Of a stretch of 64,000 nucleotides of DNA, positions 39,342 to 52,840 are shown in pieces. Below the pieces are notes generated by a model that made no database searches, was not told the DNA's origin, and saw only the letters and a program-made list of their open reading frames with translations. The stretch's first letter is position 1, and the number at the start of each line of letters is the position of its first letter. The DNA is from Lethocerus indicus (taxonomy: Eukaryota; Arthropoda; Insecta; Hemiptera; Belostomatidae): NCBI GenBank assembly GCA_019843655.1, contig JACDQD010000008.1, forward strand, positions 12,372,442-12,436,441, written 5' to 3'. Made by a program: the position numbers and the translations under genes.

Positions 39342-42300
39342 TAATTTTTCATTAAAAACAATTCATGTGAAAGCATGATACTAGAATTTAAAGCAGGGAA
39401 TTCGAAAGGTGGTATTCACGCACCTTTGTACATTCCACGAAGATTACCGCGTCCTGGTTTTATATATTTCTTGGTTTATCATTTCTAGTTACAATGAGTT
39501 CAAACCAAACAGGTCACTCCAGCGTTAAGAATGTAAAATTGTCGAGTCCATTAATAATAAAGATTATTGTTATTATTGCTACTTTCCATTTGATATCATC
39601 TACTCAAAGTGCTCAAGCCTCTCGTATATGATATACTTAGAACAGGATGTTGACAAAAAAGGCGCAAGCGGTGCCTGGTGCCACAAGGGGAATATACCGG
39701 ATCCGCTGTCGTGAAAGTCCCATCTCTTTAAAATGGAAACAGAAAATACCCAAAGAATACATGCAACGAGGGCAATTACGCGATAGAAAGTCCAAGAGTC
39801 GGCTGCCAATTAATGGAGCACTTTCCGACGGGATGGTCGCAACGAAAGTGGACGATCAGAGCGTCAGCAGTGGGATGCCTGAGGAGGCGCGAACCTCGCA
39901 TTAGCCTGGATACTGGCCAAACCGCATCCTCCTTCAGTTTTCTAATCGGAGCCTACTTCGGCCTCTCATCCTCATTACGGCCCAAGCTAAGCTATGATGC
40001 TATTTCGGCCAGATTTAATTGGGTAGTACAAATTTCCGATCAACTGAAAAATGGGCCTCACGTTTGGAATCGAAAATTAACGATGCATCCCATCTTGGGT
40101 GCAACTTGAAGAGCGGGTGGGCTTCGCTTTCCAAAGCGAGGAGCACACGTTTACTTTAATTGCAAATTTGAATCCTCTGCCTCAATTTTGACTCTATGGT
40201 ATACCGATTTCGGTTTCTCGCTATCCTGATAATTTGTGAGGTGCCTAGGCATGTAGGTTGCTGATGCAGAGAAAAAAATCGTACGAATAATCATCATAAT
40301 ACAAAAATTATGTTCGCTAAGAAATGATTGAGCACATCCCGAAATTCCCCTCCGGATGCATAGTCGACTGTAAAACAGCACCCCTTTCGCGTTTTCTAGT
40401 GAGGTGAAACCGAAGCCTACTTTGGGAAGACGTTGCGAAATTGCAGTAAAAATTGTTTGCTTTCACATATCTCTTAAGGTAATCGATGGGACGGCCTTCG
40501 GGGCAGGCTTTCAATAGCGTTCAGTAGAGATAACTCCACGAACAATCAGTCTATAATAGTAGGATTGCAAGATCCGTAAAATGCCCTCATGTCCAAGGCT
40601 CTGGTCGGTTGTTCTTTTCTAAGTCTTCTTTAAATTGAATGCACATTTCAACATGTTATGTCAGACGTCAGTTTTATATTAGAATTTTCAAACAGAATCA
40701 TAGATGATGGCTTATGCTTATCGACTATGCAACCCGCTTAAACAATCCGCGACCAGAACATGAAGTATCACAAACTGGCAATCAGCAGACGTTGGTTTGT
40801 ATACTTCTATTACTCTGCAATGTGTTTTCTAGAGATTATACAAAACAGTACAGAAAATAGTAACTAAATCGCATTTAATAATTTCGAGAAGAGTTCGAAA
40901 AGTTCATCTTGAAATATTCAGAACTGTATATGGTGTTGTAGATTAAATAAAAAAATATATAACTGAAAGTTTTATCGCGTCCTTAATTAAAGTTTCAACT
41001 ACAAACCAGATAGAAGATACCGTTTTTAATGTAATAAAATGAGTAGAAGGCGGACGAGGGAACATAAATTCTTAAACGCACTCCCCGTATGATGTCGGTA
41101 TGGGGGCTCTCGTTTTGGCTATCGCAGTCCTTATGCAGATAGGCGACTTTTACTGTCGTCGTCAAATCTCCTGCATAATACCCGCCGCTTAGAGCCAAAA
41201 CAGATATTTTTCAGAGGTTTAACAGGGGAAGATAGGGCGTCAAAATGCGTGGCCTACTATATAAGGAGTGGGATGGTGAACGGCGGGACGCGGGGGAACC
41301 GGTTTGGCACTTACGCAGAAGTAGGCAAACAGGTGCAGTCCCCATTTCAGTCAGTAGACCAAACAACCTAGCATAGACTGTGTATGAGTATAAAACGAAT
41401 AGGAATGCAAATTTACATCTAATCCCATGTAATTAATCGTTAAAAATGCATAAGGAGAGAAGTCGCGAGCTCCTTATGTATATTTTTGTTAACATAGGTA
41501 TTACCACATTTTATTGTACATTCTTGTACATAATTAAACCACAGAACATAATTGACCATGTAATTTTCTCTCTACCATTTCTGTCCCCGCCTCCATCAAT
41601 GTTATTAAATTACGGTTGTTATATTATAAGGCGGCTTTTTAGGGTACATACCATTCACATCAGTTCTACACTGTTGCTATCATATAAATCTATTAAAATG
41701 TTCTTGTAAATTTTACAAGATTTTTTATTTGCAGATACAAGTCGAACTGAATCGAAGAATATTATGTCAACTCTCAAATATATTCTGATACTTATTAAAA
41801 AGAGTGGTGAATGAGAGTGAAATTCGACGAATTGCACCTCTGGTGAGTGAACACGAATGAGGTTTTTTGAACATTTGGAACGTGCCGAACCGAATGCGTT
41901 TAAGAACGAACTGTCAACGGTGACAGAGCTCTTTTCCAAGACTATGGGACACTTATCGGAATCGGAATTGCAAAATAGTCGGTGAATTTCTTGCCCGACT
42001 CCGAGACATCTGCTGACACAGCTAAAGCGGGCATTTGAGGCTGAAAGGAAGGATTCGGTCTCACTCTTTCTCCGGGAATGGCGGCCTCTTAAATTGCCTT
42101 CCGTGGCCAGGAAGTAAAAGGGAATTCAAAGATCATACCGACAGCAATAACCATGCTTCCTACTATATATAAAAGAGGGATAAGTAAACCTTAGGTAAAC
42201 TTGAGGATAATCTATGCTCTCAGAAATAACTCTGAACCTCAGGATAATAGCCTGTCTAATCCTGTCGGGTATACACTAATCACATGCGCCTAATCTAGTA

Positions 42301-45300
42301 ACTCTTTCTATATATATTATGTATATTTTTGAGTTACGTAAAAATATTCTCTGTACAAACAGTAATTCAGGAGCTCCTGTTCGCCGATGCCGTATGCCCC
42401 AACTGGAAGCTGTGCCAACATTGACAAACCTCCCAGCCTTATAAGGTCCGGCTCCACTTTAGGCGAATCTGCACGGTTATAAACTTCAGGGGACGAAGAA
42501 AGAAAATAAAAGACAAAACTGTTTCATAATAGAGCCGAATGTGCTTCTGAGAGAACGTCGGAGTGTGATTCAGTAGGCAACTATCGGGGACGGATTGCGT
42601 CACGGACACCATCATAAATTCTGAATTTAACGCCTTTTTCTGCCGTCTGAAGTCTGAAGTCTGCCGATTCGAGGATCCTGCAGGTATATCAAAAGTACGG
42701 AAATACCAAACAGAATTCATTCTTTGAATAACAACAATAATTTTATCTTTTAAAGAACGCGGTGACCAGCATCTTTTAGCTATTGGTGGTTTACAATCAA
42801 TACACGTCTCTCCAATTATGCCAGCTCAGAAACCGTCAGTTATTTTCCTTGGAATGTCATAAACTGACAATTATGTCTGTTTCATTCATTAGAATGACCG
42901 CATGCAATTTCTACGGCTGATATTTATGGCACAAGGCAAATTAAAATGACAAGTAATTCTAACGAAGAACGAAATTAGCAAGAGAATGGGACCCGAAGTC
43001 AAACGGACCGTGGAAAAATAAACCGCGGAACTGAAAAACACTTGAAAGCCTTTTGTAGGAAAAAAAGGAAGAAAAACAGCCTGAAAAGGGTCAATTAGCG
43101 CCGCTCTAAGATCTATGAGTCAGGAGGTCGCCGCCGGCTTAATGGCTAATGTCAAGAACTCTACCATTCCCAAAGGGGCAGAAATAAGGGGAATTCGAAC
43201 TAACCTTCATCACTTTTCACTGATAAAGTGAACGTCTAGAACAGATTATGAAAAGAAAGTATAGGTATAACTGATAAAAATAATCAACTTAGCACTCGGG
43301 CGGAATGCATTTAGATTAAACATCCCTTTTCGTCAGGTACCACAAATCGATTTCATAATGACGATAGTGAACCATTCTAACTCCCTGCAAGACCAAAATA
43401 CTTGTCTTATACATATGCTTCTGAATTCCCAAAGGCATCCAGCGATAAGAAGGTCAATATAATGAAACCCAATAAAAGGGTTAAGCAATTCCGATTCAGT
43501 TTGTCTGCCGGTATCGTAAAAACTTTATGGCTACAAGAAAAACGACAGACAATAGTTGGTTTAAAACCGCCCCATAACTTTTGTTACAGTAGTTCGGTTA
43601 TAGAGGAGAGCTGGGATATAATAAAAAGAATAAGAGCTGAATTTATTTTGCAGGATATAGGATAATATTATCCCGGATTGAATTGTTAGCTGATTGCTGC
43701 ATTCAAGGTATATCGTCGAAAAATACTAGATAGCCAATTTCGCACTGGCCAACGATCGAAAAAAATTAGATATCGTTTTTATTACCAAATATTTCGACAA
43801 ACAGAAATATATATAAATTAGTTACAATTAGACAAACAAGTCTGAGAAATACATTGAAGTGAGCCAACTTAAATTAAAAAATTAAATAAAAAATAATTAT
43901 GTCACGAATATTTAGAAAGGATAATTATAGTTAGTACTAATCAATATTAGCACCAAGTTATATTCAAATTTCAAAACCAATAAATATTACCTATTGTTGA
44001 TACTGAAACGACCAAAGCCTGATCTTCGGATGACAGCATATTAATTTCTAATAAGATGATGAATGGCAGGTATTCATCCAAAACCTCGTAAAAGAAGAAA
44101 TAAAGAATTACCGAAGGAAATGTATTGGAAGATAATTCAGGATAAAAAATTTGACCAACTTTTAGGTTATGGAGAAAAGATAAATGGGAGGAAAAGCTAT
44201 TCTACTAACGATAACAAATGGCCTACAAGCGAATAACTTGTCACCCTTCGATGACAGAAGCAATTACGTAAATTTACATTAAAGCGCGTCGTTATATGAT
44301 TCAGAATTACAACACGTCCTTGGAATCAGTTGCGGTTGTCTTGAGTTAATCGAAAGTGGAAACGTTTGCCGATACGGCAACAAATGCTGCTGCGACCCCG
44401 ACGTATCTTCAAAAAACGAACCGTCCCAACTATGTTGTCACTGTGACTATTCAGAACTCACCGTTGGGAACTCTCTTCGGACGGGCCATCGCGATCGGTC
44501 AAGGGTAGGGCACATACTGCCGGGCGAAAGAAAGTGTATAGCCCGGGCCTGGGGTTTGTTACCCGTCCCCGAACCTCAACATTTGATCGAATTTCTCCTC
44601 GACGACCCGAATTCCTCCCAGCCCGTGCTTTACTTTCCGAGCCCCTTGCCGCTTTTCCAATTCCAATTCAACACTCGAAGCCCCGACTCTCCCGTGCCAA
44701 CTATTTAGAAAACGCCACCTTAACGATACTGCACCAATAGTGATATCCCCATTTTCTATGTGAGGATAACGAGGATTTAAAGTATTCTGAATGCGATCGG
44801 ATTATGGTCCACAGAAAGCCAAGTGTGTGGAATTTTTATCCTAAAGTGCAGGACGTGGAACATAGGTCACTTCAAACAACTACACTCTCACCACTACTGG
44901 TTTACATGGGTATTAAGCTAGATCTAAATATATATTTAACATAACTTAGCCTAAACACGCACAGATACTCGAAAACTCGTACTAACGGTCCCAATTATTT
45001 CAAAGTGTACACCCCAAGTAATTGAGGAAATCTTTCTAAAATCTGGTAGAATTATCTTTATAATTTCTATTCCTTCGCACTTCAAACAAGTTCGAGTTTT
45101 TCCTTTCTAAAAACATCCTTTTTCAAAAGGCCATTTAGTATAAACACGTCGCCGGCTATAAAAATATCGGCGACCTACAAAACAGATAAACATCACCATC
45201 CCGCCCGCCAAAAAATCCAAAGATGCTAGCCAAATAGAAATACTTTTACTGCTCTCCAAAAGAAGAATGTCTTACTGCGGTCATAAAATATGAGGGGCGG

Positions 45301-47333
45301 GGGACTGCATTTAAACTAAACCCCATGAAACGGCACTACATTAACTCTCCTATCAGCCTGTTTTATCATGTATATACATACGGCAACGCTGCGACCGAGC
45401 ATTTCAGCGTCCGGTCTTCGACATCAACAAAAGAACTTTTACTGCACTGAAATTAGTCGAGATTTACATTAGAGAACGGCTGCCTCATTTATGGTTGTAC
45501 CAAAATTGGAGAAAATTCTTAAAGAGATCTCGTAGGGCGGATTTGCGCATAAAACTCTTTGGATTTCTTGAATAATTCAGAACCGACCCAAAACAACTGC
45601 GCTAAAAGTTAAAAAATGTAAATTTGAACTTGTGCTACGTTAGCCGACCGAGTCCGGAAACAGTACCGGCGTTAAATATGGGGCTCTAACTAAAATCTAG
45701 CAATTACGTGTCAGGAAATAAATCATGCTCAGTCTTCTCCTGTTCAGCTGCTCAACAATCTACAGCCTAAATGATCTATATTCATATAAATCTACAATAT
45801 ACCTATTCCACCTTTCAAAGTGGAATATGAAAGCGACAGCAAACATTTTGAATTTCAATTTATTTCAGTAAAACTGTTGAAAGGAAAGTCTGACTTGATA
45901 AAATGAACTGCTCCACAGAAAACGAAACAGTGTGGAGGTGACCGGCACCAAATAAAAAAAAACTTTTAACACTTCAAGGTCAATTTTTCAATACCTCGGT
46001 TTCAACAGTTTAATTAAAGGGTTGCCGATGTGAATTGATAATTAACCGCTGGGTAATCGGAGCGCGCCAACCGAAATGAAAATTCCGAACAATGGCCATA
46101 AAAAGGACACTAATTCCGAGGATATTAATTGCGCTTTTCGCTCGGGTTGAAAAATGTGATTCTACAATCGTACTGGTCCAGTTTTACGTTTGCCTGAGTT
46201 AATTGCTTGCATAATTTAATACATTTACTAAACATGTGTACAGTATAATTGCAGTGTTTAATTATTTCATGAGTGCAAGTACCCTATTTGCTGTGGTCTA
46301 TATGAACATTGGAAAATTAGCATTGGTAGGATAGCTTAGTTAATTTTTAACTTGTTTGAACAAATGCAAAATGATGATACTTATTAGATGTATATTTTAA
46401 ATTCGCAATATATATTATTTATTCTGTTTGGATACATGTGCTGATGTTTCAGGACTTAATATATTCGTGAAGATAGTAAATTTAAGTGGCCGAGCAATAA
46501 TATACTCATGTTATCAGCTTATATTGTTCCTAATAGCGATATCATGTAGGCTACATACATCATATAAATAAATATAGTGGCATTAATGTTAACATGTTTG
46601 TTTGACATTTACGTACGCAGTCTCTCTCTTAATTACTCCGTTCAACACGTGCACATGCAATTTGTGTGATAAAATGAAACATTAATTATTGCCTTATATA
46701 TTAATGACATTTAACACAATTAAAGACAAATGGACACTCAAATGATACTGTAAGAACGAACTCTATCGACAACGATGCTATTTTAACCATTAGAATTAAG
46801 GAAATATTATTAATAATATTAATTAGAATGCGGCTAGCACCTGTGATGAGAGGATCGTTTTTAACGAAACAATGTTGCCAACTGCTCAGATTTATAAACC
46901 AGAAAACAAACTCCGCTTCAGACTCCGACAGTAAGCTGGGTTGGCGACACTGCCCTTTGTAAAAACAGAAAATCAGTGTTGCAACGAGAGAACTTCTTGC
47001 GTTCATTTTTCTGAAACGAGTCAGCCCCTCGTCAATCCCATATAAGGGCAGAATGTCGTACCCCACCGCACTGCCGTTTGCATTTGAAAGTTATATCGGT
47101 AATACCACTTTAGTTAGGGCACAATAATTCAGTTTCATCAAACGCATCGATCTAAATTCGTACACACAGTGTTTTCGCGTACCCAATATTAGTAGGATAT
47201 ACAATTTTATTGTAAACAATATGAGAACAACAATAAATCAATAATATTATTATTAAGCTCTGAAAGAGGAAAGAATGCTCATATGAACATTGGTAAATAG
47301 AATATACAGTATCAATAAACAACTGACTTTATT

Positions 47334-47336
<3 letters not shown>

Positions 47337-47407
<71 letters not shown>

Positions 47408-47412
47408 ATATA
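47337..47412. repeat. (TA)25(TG)10(TA)3 compound microsatellite
   Basis: About 25 TA units, then ten TG units (47387-47406), then three TA units. The TA part can extrude a cruciform and the TG part can adopt Z-DNA. Likely polymorphic in length and difficult to sequence, so the exact count should not be trusted. Confidence 0.97.
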
Positions 47413-50400
47413 AGAAGAAAATATTTTCGCGAATGCTACTAATCCAAAACTGCGTAACCAGTGAACAAACAAGTGAACGGAAACGTTTCCATAACAGCAA
47501 CAATGTTAACTGAATAGACTGATATTGGTTTAGTCAATTTGTAAGGTAACTGGTTAAAATTTCGACATAGTTCATTGCTTGATCTAATCTATAATCAATA
47601 ATTGAATCAGTAACTTTATAGCGACGATACTCCGTCGAGAACAGCGCAGCAGGACACCGAAGGCAGGAAAATTGCTGCATACCCAATTTCGTTTGAACAA
47701 CTTGGAAATAATCTTTCTAAAAATTAATGCCCCGTGGGTTATTTCTCTTTTATTCCGTACAGCGGAGCGGAAAATTCTTTCGAGTTTAATTTTCCTTCTT
47801 CAGGGGAGGTTGAAAAAAGGGAACCAGCCGGGCACAGGGCTCGCCCTGGGGCAACCTTCGCCCTTACGCTTTAATAGTGCGCGCCCAAGCCCTTTCACTG
47901 CTTGCACTCAAACCCGGTACTCATAAAAGATCCATAAAATGTTTATATTTTATATATTTTACGCAGCGGATATACTAGTCCTTAAGGAAAGGTAATGTAA
48001 CCCGTAGCCCACGTAGAAATATATTAGACTTTTTTCAGGCTCAGTGATAAAAGATAAAATAGTGTTGTTATTCTCTGAGCTTTTGAACGATTACATATTT
48101 TTGAATTATGCCAATAATGAAATGAGCAAATCCTACACAGCGTCAGTATAGCGTTAAACCGTTACAAAATAAAAGAAATAAATCTTTAGAACTATTCTTA
48201 TTTATCCTTAATACATTCAGAAATATAATTTCAAATACTTTCCTTTGCTATTTGGTTAGGATACCATAGTTTAGGTACAAAGTGTATGATAATGTAGTCG
48301 TGACTTACTATGACTCCGTATGATAGAATTGTGTCAAAAAATCGACAGAACTAAATAACGAATAGGGTTGTCTAAATTATTATTTATTAGATACCAATTC
48401 CACATATGGGCTCTACGAACGTTTTAAGGTCGGTACGTTCAGCAACATCGATGTCCCAACCAGAAGAATCGGAGGACAAAAAAGGGTACGCGGACACGTT
48501 CGTACATTTGTCAGAATCCGATAGGTACTAAATCGATTCTAAGTATAAGGCCCACCGATGGCCGGGGGAGCGAGCACAGAGGTCGTCGGGACTGGTTCAG
48601 GAGAAGAAGGAGTTGCGTAAAACCGCAACTGGGGCACAAAACACGGCGAGTTCTATCTCTTTCTCTCCTTTTTAAACGAACTGAAAAAAAGGGCGAATAA
48701 AGAGAAGCCGAGAGGGAGAGAGACAGAGACAGACCGAAGATGGATTTTCGATTTGATATACCGATCCATTGTTGGGACTCTTTGGAGCCAGGAGCCGCGC
48801 GCAACAATGCCTTCTCCTCGCCCACATTCTTCACAGCACCTATGCTGTAGGAAAAGAACATAAAAATACGCAACATTTTGGCGGCAAAAACATTCACATT
48901 ATTTTCACTCCTCACACATACATGGGCGATATCAGTTACACCTCTGGGTTGAGGCCACCGAGAACCATCTCGCCCAGACTCCAAAATGTAAATGTGGGGA
49001 TGTTACACGAGAAAGCGGAACCCTAACAGAGGCCACGTCTGTGTCTAGCTTAAGACACTTTAAACAGGACAAAAATATGGACCTTCTCGCTTATATGATC
49101 CTATGCCACCTCCTCAATATTCCGTTTTTTATATATTGTGGTACACAAGGCAGTACAAAAGCCTACCCGGACAACAACTGAACACAATTCAAAAATTGAA
49201 AATAATATAATATTGATTCCTAATTATAATATTGATTGTGTTCTTAACATTCTCATTGAAAATATTTCATATTAAAATGGTGAACAAATGTAGTGGTTCC
49301 ACAACAAACCCGATTGCCCATTGCTTGGCGCCATCGCCGGAGATGTGCGGGCGCCACACTATTTAACGACCAACATTCATTTAGTTGTTAGTATCCCTGT
49401 GTGAAGATTTTCGGCCCATTTGAGCCTCGATAAATACTAGTCGGAAATTCATTATCGCTCTCAGAGCGACGAACTGATGGCGTGTCAGACTCCGTGAAAT
49501 ATCAGAAGGAGGCGTGAACAGGAAGCACATTGATAAACTGAAATTCTTGCCCTACTATCCCAATAATTATAACCCCGTACCAACATTGTGTAGCACACTC
49601 TATAATATTTCAAGCTGTCCTGATACAATATAGAACAATATAAGCAGTGCTGACTTCAGAACTGCTTAAGAACACAGAGACAAAAATGCCGCTGCCGTGA
49701 CCTATTTAAAATTCTCGACAGTCAAGATTTAAACAAACAGCCCATGAATGAAATAATAGTTCAACACCGCATTGTATATTCAATGGATGATAAGAAGTCC
49801 TTACAATAAACAAAATGTTGCCTTATCTAGTTATCGTATAAAACAGATATTAACCAAAGAACGTAGTACTTCCCTACGAATCTATTGTTACGACTGGGAT
49901 CTGCTTCCTTTCTAAAAGTAGCGCCTGATTTTCATAGTACTGTTAAAGTTAAATATATATTATTGTAAATAAAAATAAGACCCTGGGCATGACGGATACT
50001 AACGCTTAATTGCGCACGTCGTCCTATCTTCTGCAATACAGAAATCAAGTATTTTCCAAAAAATCAGTTGGTAGAAAAAACAGGCATACAAAAAATCTAG
50101 GAGACTGGTAAAGTTCTTGGGGACGTAGCGGAAGATAAAGTGACGTAAGCGTGAAATGCACGATAAGGGCGAACACAGAGAAGACATGTTTGCCAGGAGA
50201 TTACGGACACAAAAGGATAAGCCCAGGCCACAGCACTTACCTGAGCCTTCGTACCCCCGAAGGTACCTTTGTCCTGGATGTGACCTCAGAGAAAAATCAG
50301 TCCAGAATTCATATATTAGAAACTCATAATATATTAAAGGGGTCAATTAGAAATTGAAACCGATATTATCACGTAGAATAAATGATTAGAATCCCTTTCA

Positions 50401-51250
50401 CGGTTCTCCGACAGTTTAATTAAGTCACATCTGGAGAAAGAACCAGTCGTGCAGAAATGTGATGATGCTATCCTCCGAAGACGTTGTCGGCTACATGTTC
50501 CGAACCCTATGACTGGGATGTTTAAATCTACGACGACAATCCGATTAGCGTCAGAGAAGACGGGACATCTCAGCAAGCTAAGTGAAACTAACGAGGCCAA
50601 CAATGTTAATGAATTGGGCTTGCTTCAATTAAAGCCAATCAAAACAGTAATACTAAATCAGCCGTGTCTTACCACTAATCCATCTTATAGGATTAGAGAT
50701 TCTTTCTAAATATATTATTCATTTATAATGGTTTTCAAACCTTTACAGACATCAGAATAAAATTAAGAAAAGTTTACATACGTGCATACATTCTCACACA
50801 TTCAAAAGTTGATGCTTCGACGGAACCAACCATATCAAGCAGCCTGTGTGATTGAACTTTTTGATTCGTTATAACCGCTTCCATGCTCGAGTACTTCAAC
50901 ATTAAAAGTAAATTTCATTCCCATAACCAAATAAAACAGTTACACAGTAATTTAAATGTGCATGTAGGATATTTAAGGGCTTTGTACACTCGTTATTTGA
51001 TTGCAATCTTTTCCTGTGGAGATTTTATAGATCGTTCATGCGTTTTATATAAATTATGATACCGACATTTGGTCCTGGGATCGTATATTTTTCGCAGTCT
51101 TATCCAAAGAAATGCCTATACCTTCTGAAAGCACAACCTGTTGCATGGAGGAAAGTGTTGATATTTCTTGCACCCTTAGACGTGGATCAATTCCTTATTG
51201 AACTAGAGTATTAAAACCAATTGCCTAACGACGGTCGTCGGCACAGTTAC
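47413..51250. other. Noncoding stretch with a GC/GA-rich island at 48.5-48.8 kb
   Basis: No supportable gene. The 157-codon minus frame at 48511-48984 is fed by a GA-repeat tract at about 48700-48740 (reading as a Ser-Leu repeat) and has no recognisable domain. A 44-nt microexon candidate is listed separately. Confidence 0.5.
50241..50284 (-). other. Possible 44-nt minus-strand microexon (weak)
   Basis: A good donor CAG|GTAAGT (donor at 50240-50235) is preceded 44 nt upstream by TTTTTCTCTGAG|, a pyrimidine-rich but GAG-type acceptor. The interval contains a CCTTCG/CGAAGG foldback. Unlike the three recursive sites there is no pyrimidine tract directly before the donor. GAG acceptors are inefficient, so this is a low-confidence call. 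Confidence 0.15.
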
Positions 51251-51454
51251 TAATTATATTACAATTAATTCATTTTTTAATTAATTATAATTAATCTTCT
51301 TACAAGATTCTCTCGCTTGATCAGTTGAATTTTCCTTCAATTACAATTTTCAATTAATTAGTAGGCTTCCAACTTGATAGCAAGCCTGATTCCAAATGTT
51401 GGAAATTTGTGATCGACGAATCGTCGGGTAATTAAAATTAATTGTGGCTAATTA
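51251..51454. promoter_or_regulatory. Dense TAATTA cluster, homeodomain-type binding region
   Basis: Seven TAATTA hexamers start at 51251, 51278, 51282, 51288, 51355, 51429 and 51449, with further ATTA cores between and just after them. By base composition, well under one would be expected in 204 bp. The sequence between them is not a simple repeat. TAATTA is the preferred core of Antennapedia-, Engrailed- and related homeodomains, and clustering is typical of autoregulatory or Hox-responsive enhancers. No transcription start is seen near it. Confidence 0.5.
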
Positions 51455-52379
51455 AAAACACCGAAACGAACTCTCTTGATATTAACAAGCCCAATTAACA
51501 AATTCTGAACGATATCGGTTTATTGATTTGATCAGTCGAGAGAACGCGGCTGCTTCACTTCATACCCAAGTCCAGACTTAATTTAACGCCCACTTTCTCC
51601 CATTGATATTCAAACAACTAAAATTCAATATGGAAATTAATAAAAAGCAAACAGTTCAAAAGTGCCGGTAGGATGAAAGTATAAGTATGAATTTTTTTCA
51701 TTGTGAAGAGTAGGGGCAGCATATGTAAAGTTGTGAAGCGTTTTGAAATTAGTTGCCCTGAGAGGCTGTTGAGTGAACAATGAGTTGTTCAATTCAAAAG
51801 GGACTGGATTTTACGTTACCCCCCTTCCCATGCGGCTAATTACACAATCCCATATTACTCCTATTTCCTTCCGGCTTCTACACTTGTACGATAAAAGGCA
51901 GGTGTGCGCAATCTCGAAAAGATGATCGGCAGGTGTCTATAACCAGAAAAACAACAAGGAGGATGGTCCTTATTTATCATCGAACCTAATAAAAGGAGAC
52001 ACAAAATCCCTATCAGATTAAATGAGATATTTTCGCGTTTATCAAATTTGCTTTATAATGTCATACATACATAAAAATACAATTGTAATATCAACATTAT
52101 TCCAATATCCTCACTACAATTGCGGACAGGATGGTTCATCGGCAACAGCGATGTGCTTCACTAATCTATTGATACAGAGCTACTGAGCATGGCGAGAAGG
52201 CGGAACCGTTTTGCCAAATCAGCTAGTGGAGACAGAAGAACCCAAGGATAAGCATGTTACAAATCTTCGCTCATGAATGAAAAGATCTCTTAAAACAATA
52301 AGAATGCAGAAACACGATATTTGAACCGACCGGCCCAAATAATTGGCAAGTCTTATTTATTTATTCAAAATGACTCCAG
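51455..52379. other. Noncoding spacer
   Basis: AT-rich DNA with no gene and no repeat that I can support. Confidence 0.5.
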
Positions 52380-52840
52380 GTTCTGGGCCTTAGTGCGAAC
52401 GTTAATTGAGATAAAAGAGAACGGGGGGGGGGGAGAGGAGGAGTACAAAGAGGGCTGGAAAGGGGGATAAAACATTTTGTACCACCGGAAACAAAGGGCC
52501 GGGCACCGGAGGCGACGCTTGAACCATGAGGTACGGCCCGATGAAAATAAAACCCTCCCTTTCCCCTTGTCCAAACTTTCTCCGCCCCGGCGAGGAACAA
52601 TGAAAACAAGAAAAAGTACAAAACGCTAAAAAATAAAAGGCGGGGGCCGCGGAAAGGAGTGCGACTTTAAAGCAGGAGCCCGCCTCATCTGTTGTCGCGG
52701 CGGCTTATAGAGAGTCGAGGTGGCGACTGGAGGAGGGACAACAAAAAAAGAGAGAAAGAGGAATGAAGAGAAAATAAAAATAAGGCGCCGCCGGGGCAAA
52801 TCCTCGGTCACCAACAGAGCCCAGAGAAATGCCCCAGGTG
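52380..52840. other. GC-rich island with G11 run and purine tract
   Basis: An 11-G run (52423-52433) in a GA-rich tract is followed by GC-rich DNA and then a long purine-rich stretch at about 52730-52790. Frames on both strands (up to 101 codons) are low-complexity readings. The G-runs could form G-quadruplexes on the plus strand. Confidence 0.45.

Larger units (their letters stand above)
38889..47336. other. Noncoding AT-rich stretch
   Basis: No supportable gene. Besides the recursive site, it holds a GC-richer patch at 41040-41310 with AACCGGTT at 41297-41304, a TATATAAAAG match near 42165 with no fitting initiator, a GC-rich block at 44330-44710 with frames on the plus strand that I do not recognise, and an 8-bp foldback TATTCCAC/GTGGAATA at 45804-45827. 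Confidence 0.5.

Noticed and set aside
41703..41727. CTTGTAA/TTACAAG foldback followed by a T run (terminator-like)
   Set aside because: Looks like an intrinsic terminator, but the DNA is eukaryotic and no gene ends there.
3074..46101. TTTATGGC (posterior Hox/Abd-B-type) sites near 3.1, 14.8, 42.9, 43.5 and 46.1 kb
   Set aside because: About five hits against an expected two to three; scattered rather than clustered.
48511..48984. 157-codon minus-strand frame
   Set aside because: Part is a Ser-Leu repeat from a GA tract, the rest is unrecognised, and no convincing splice boundaries or domain are present.
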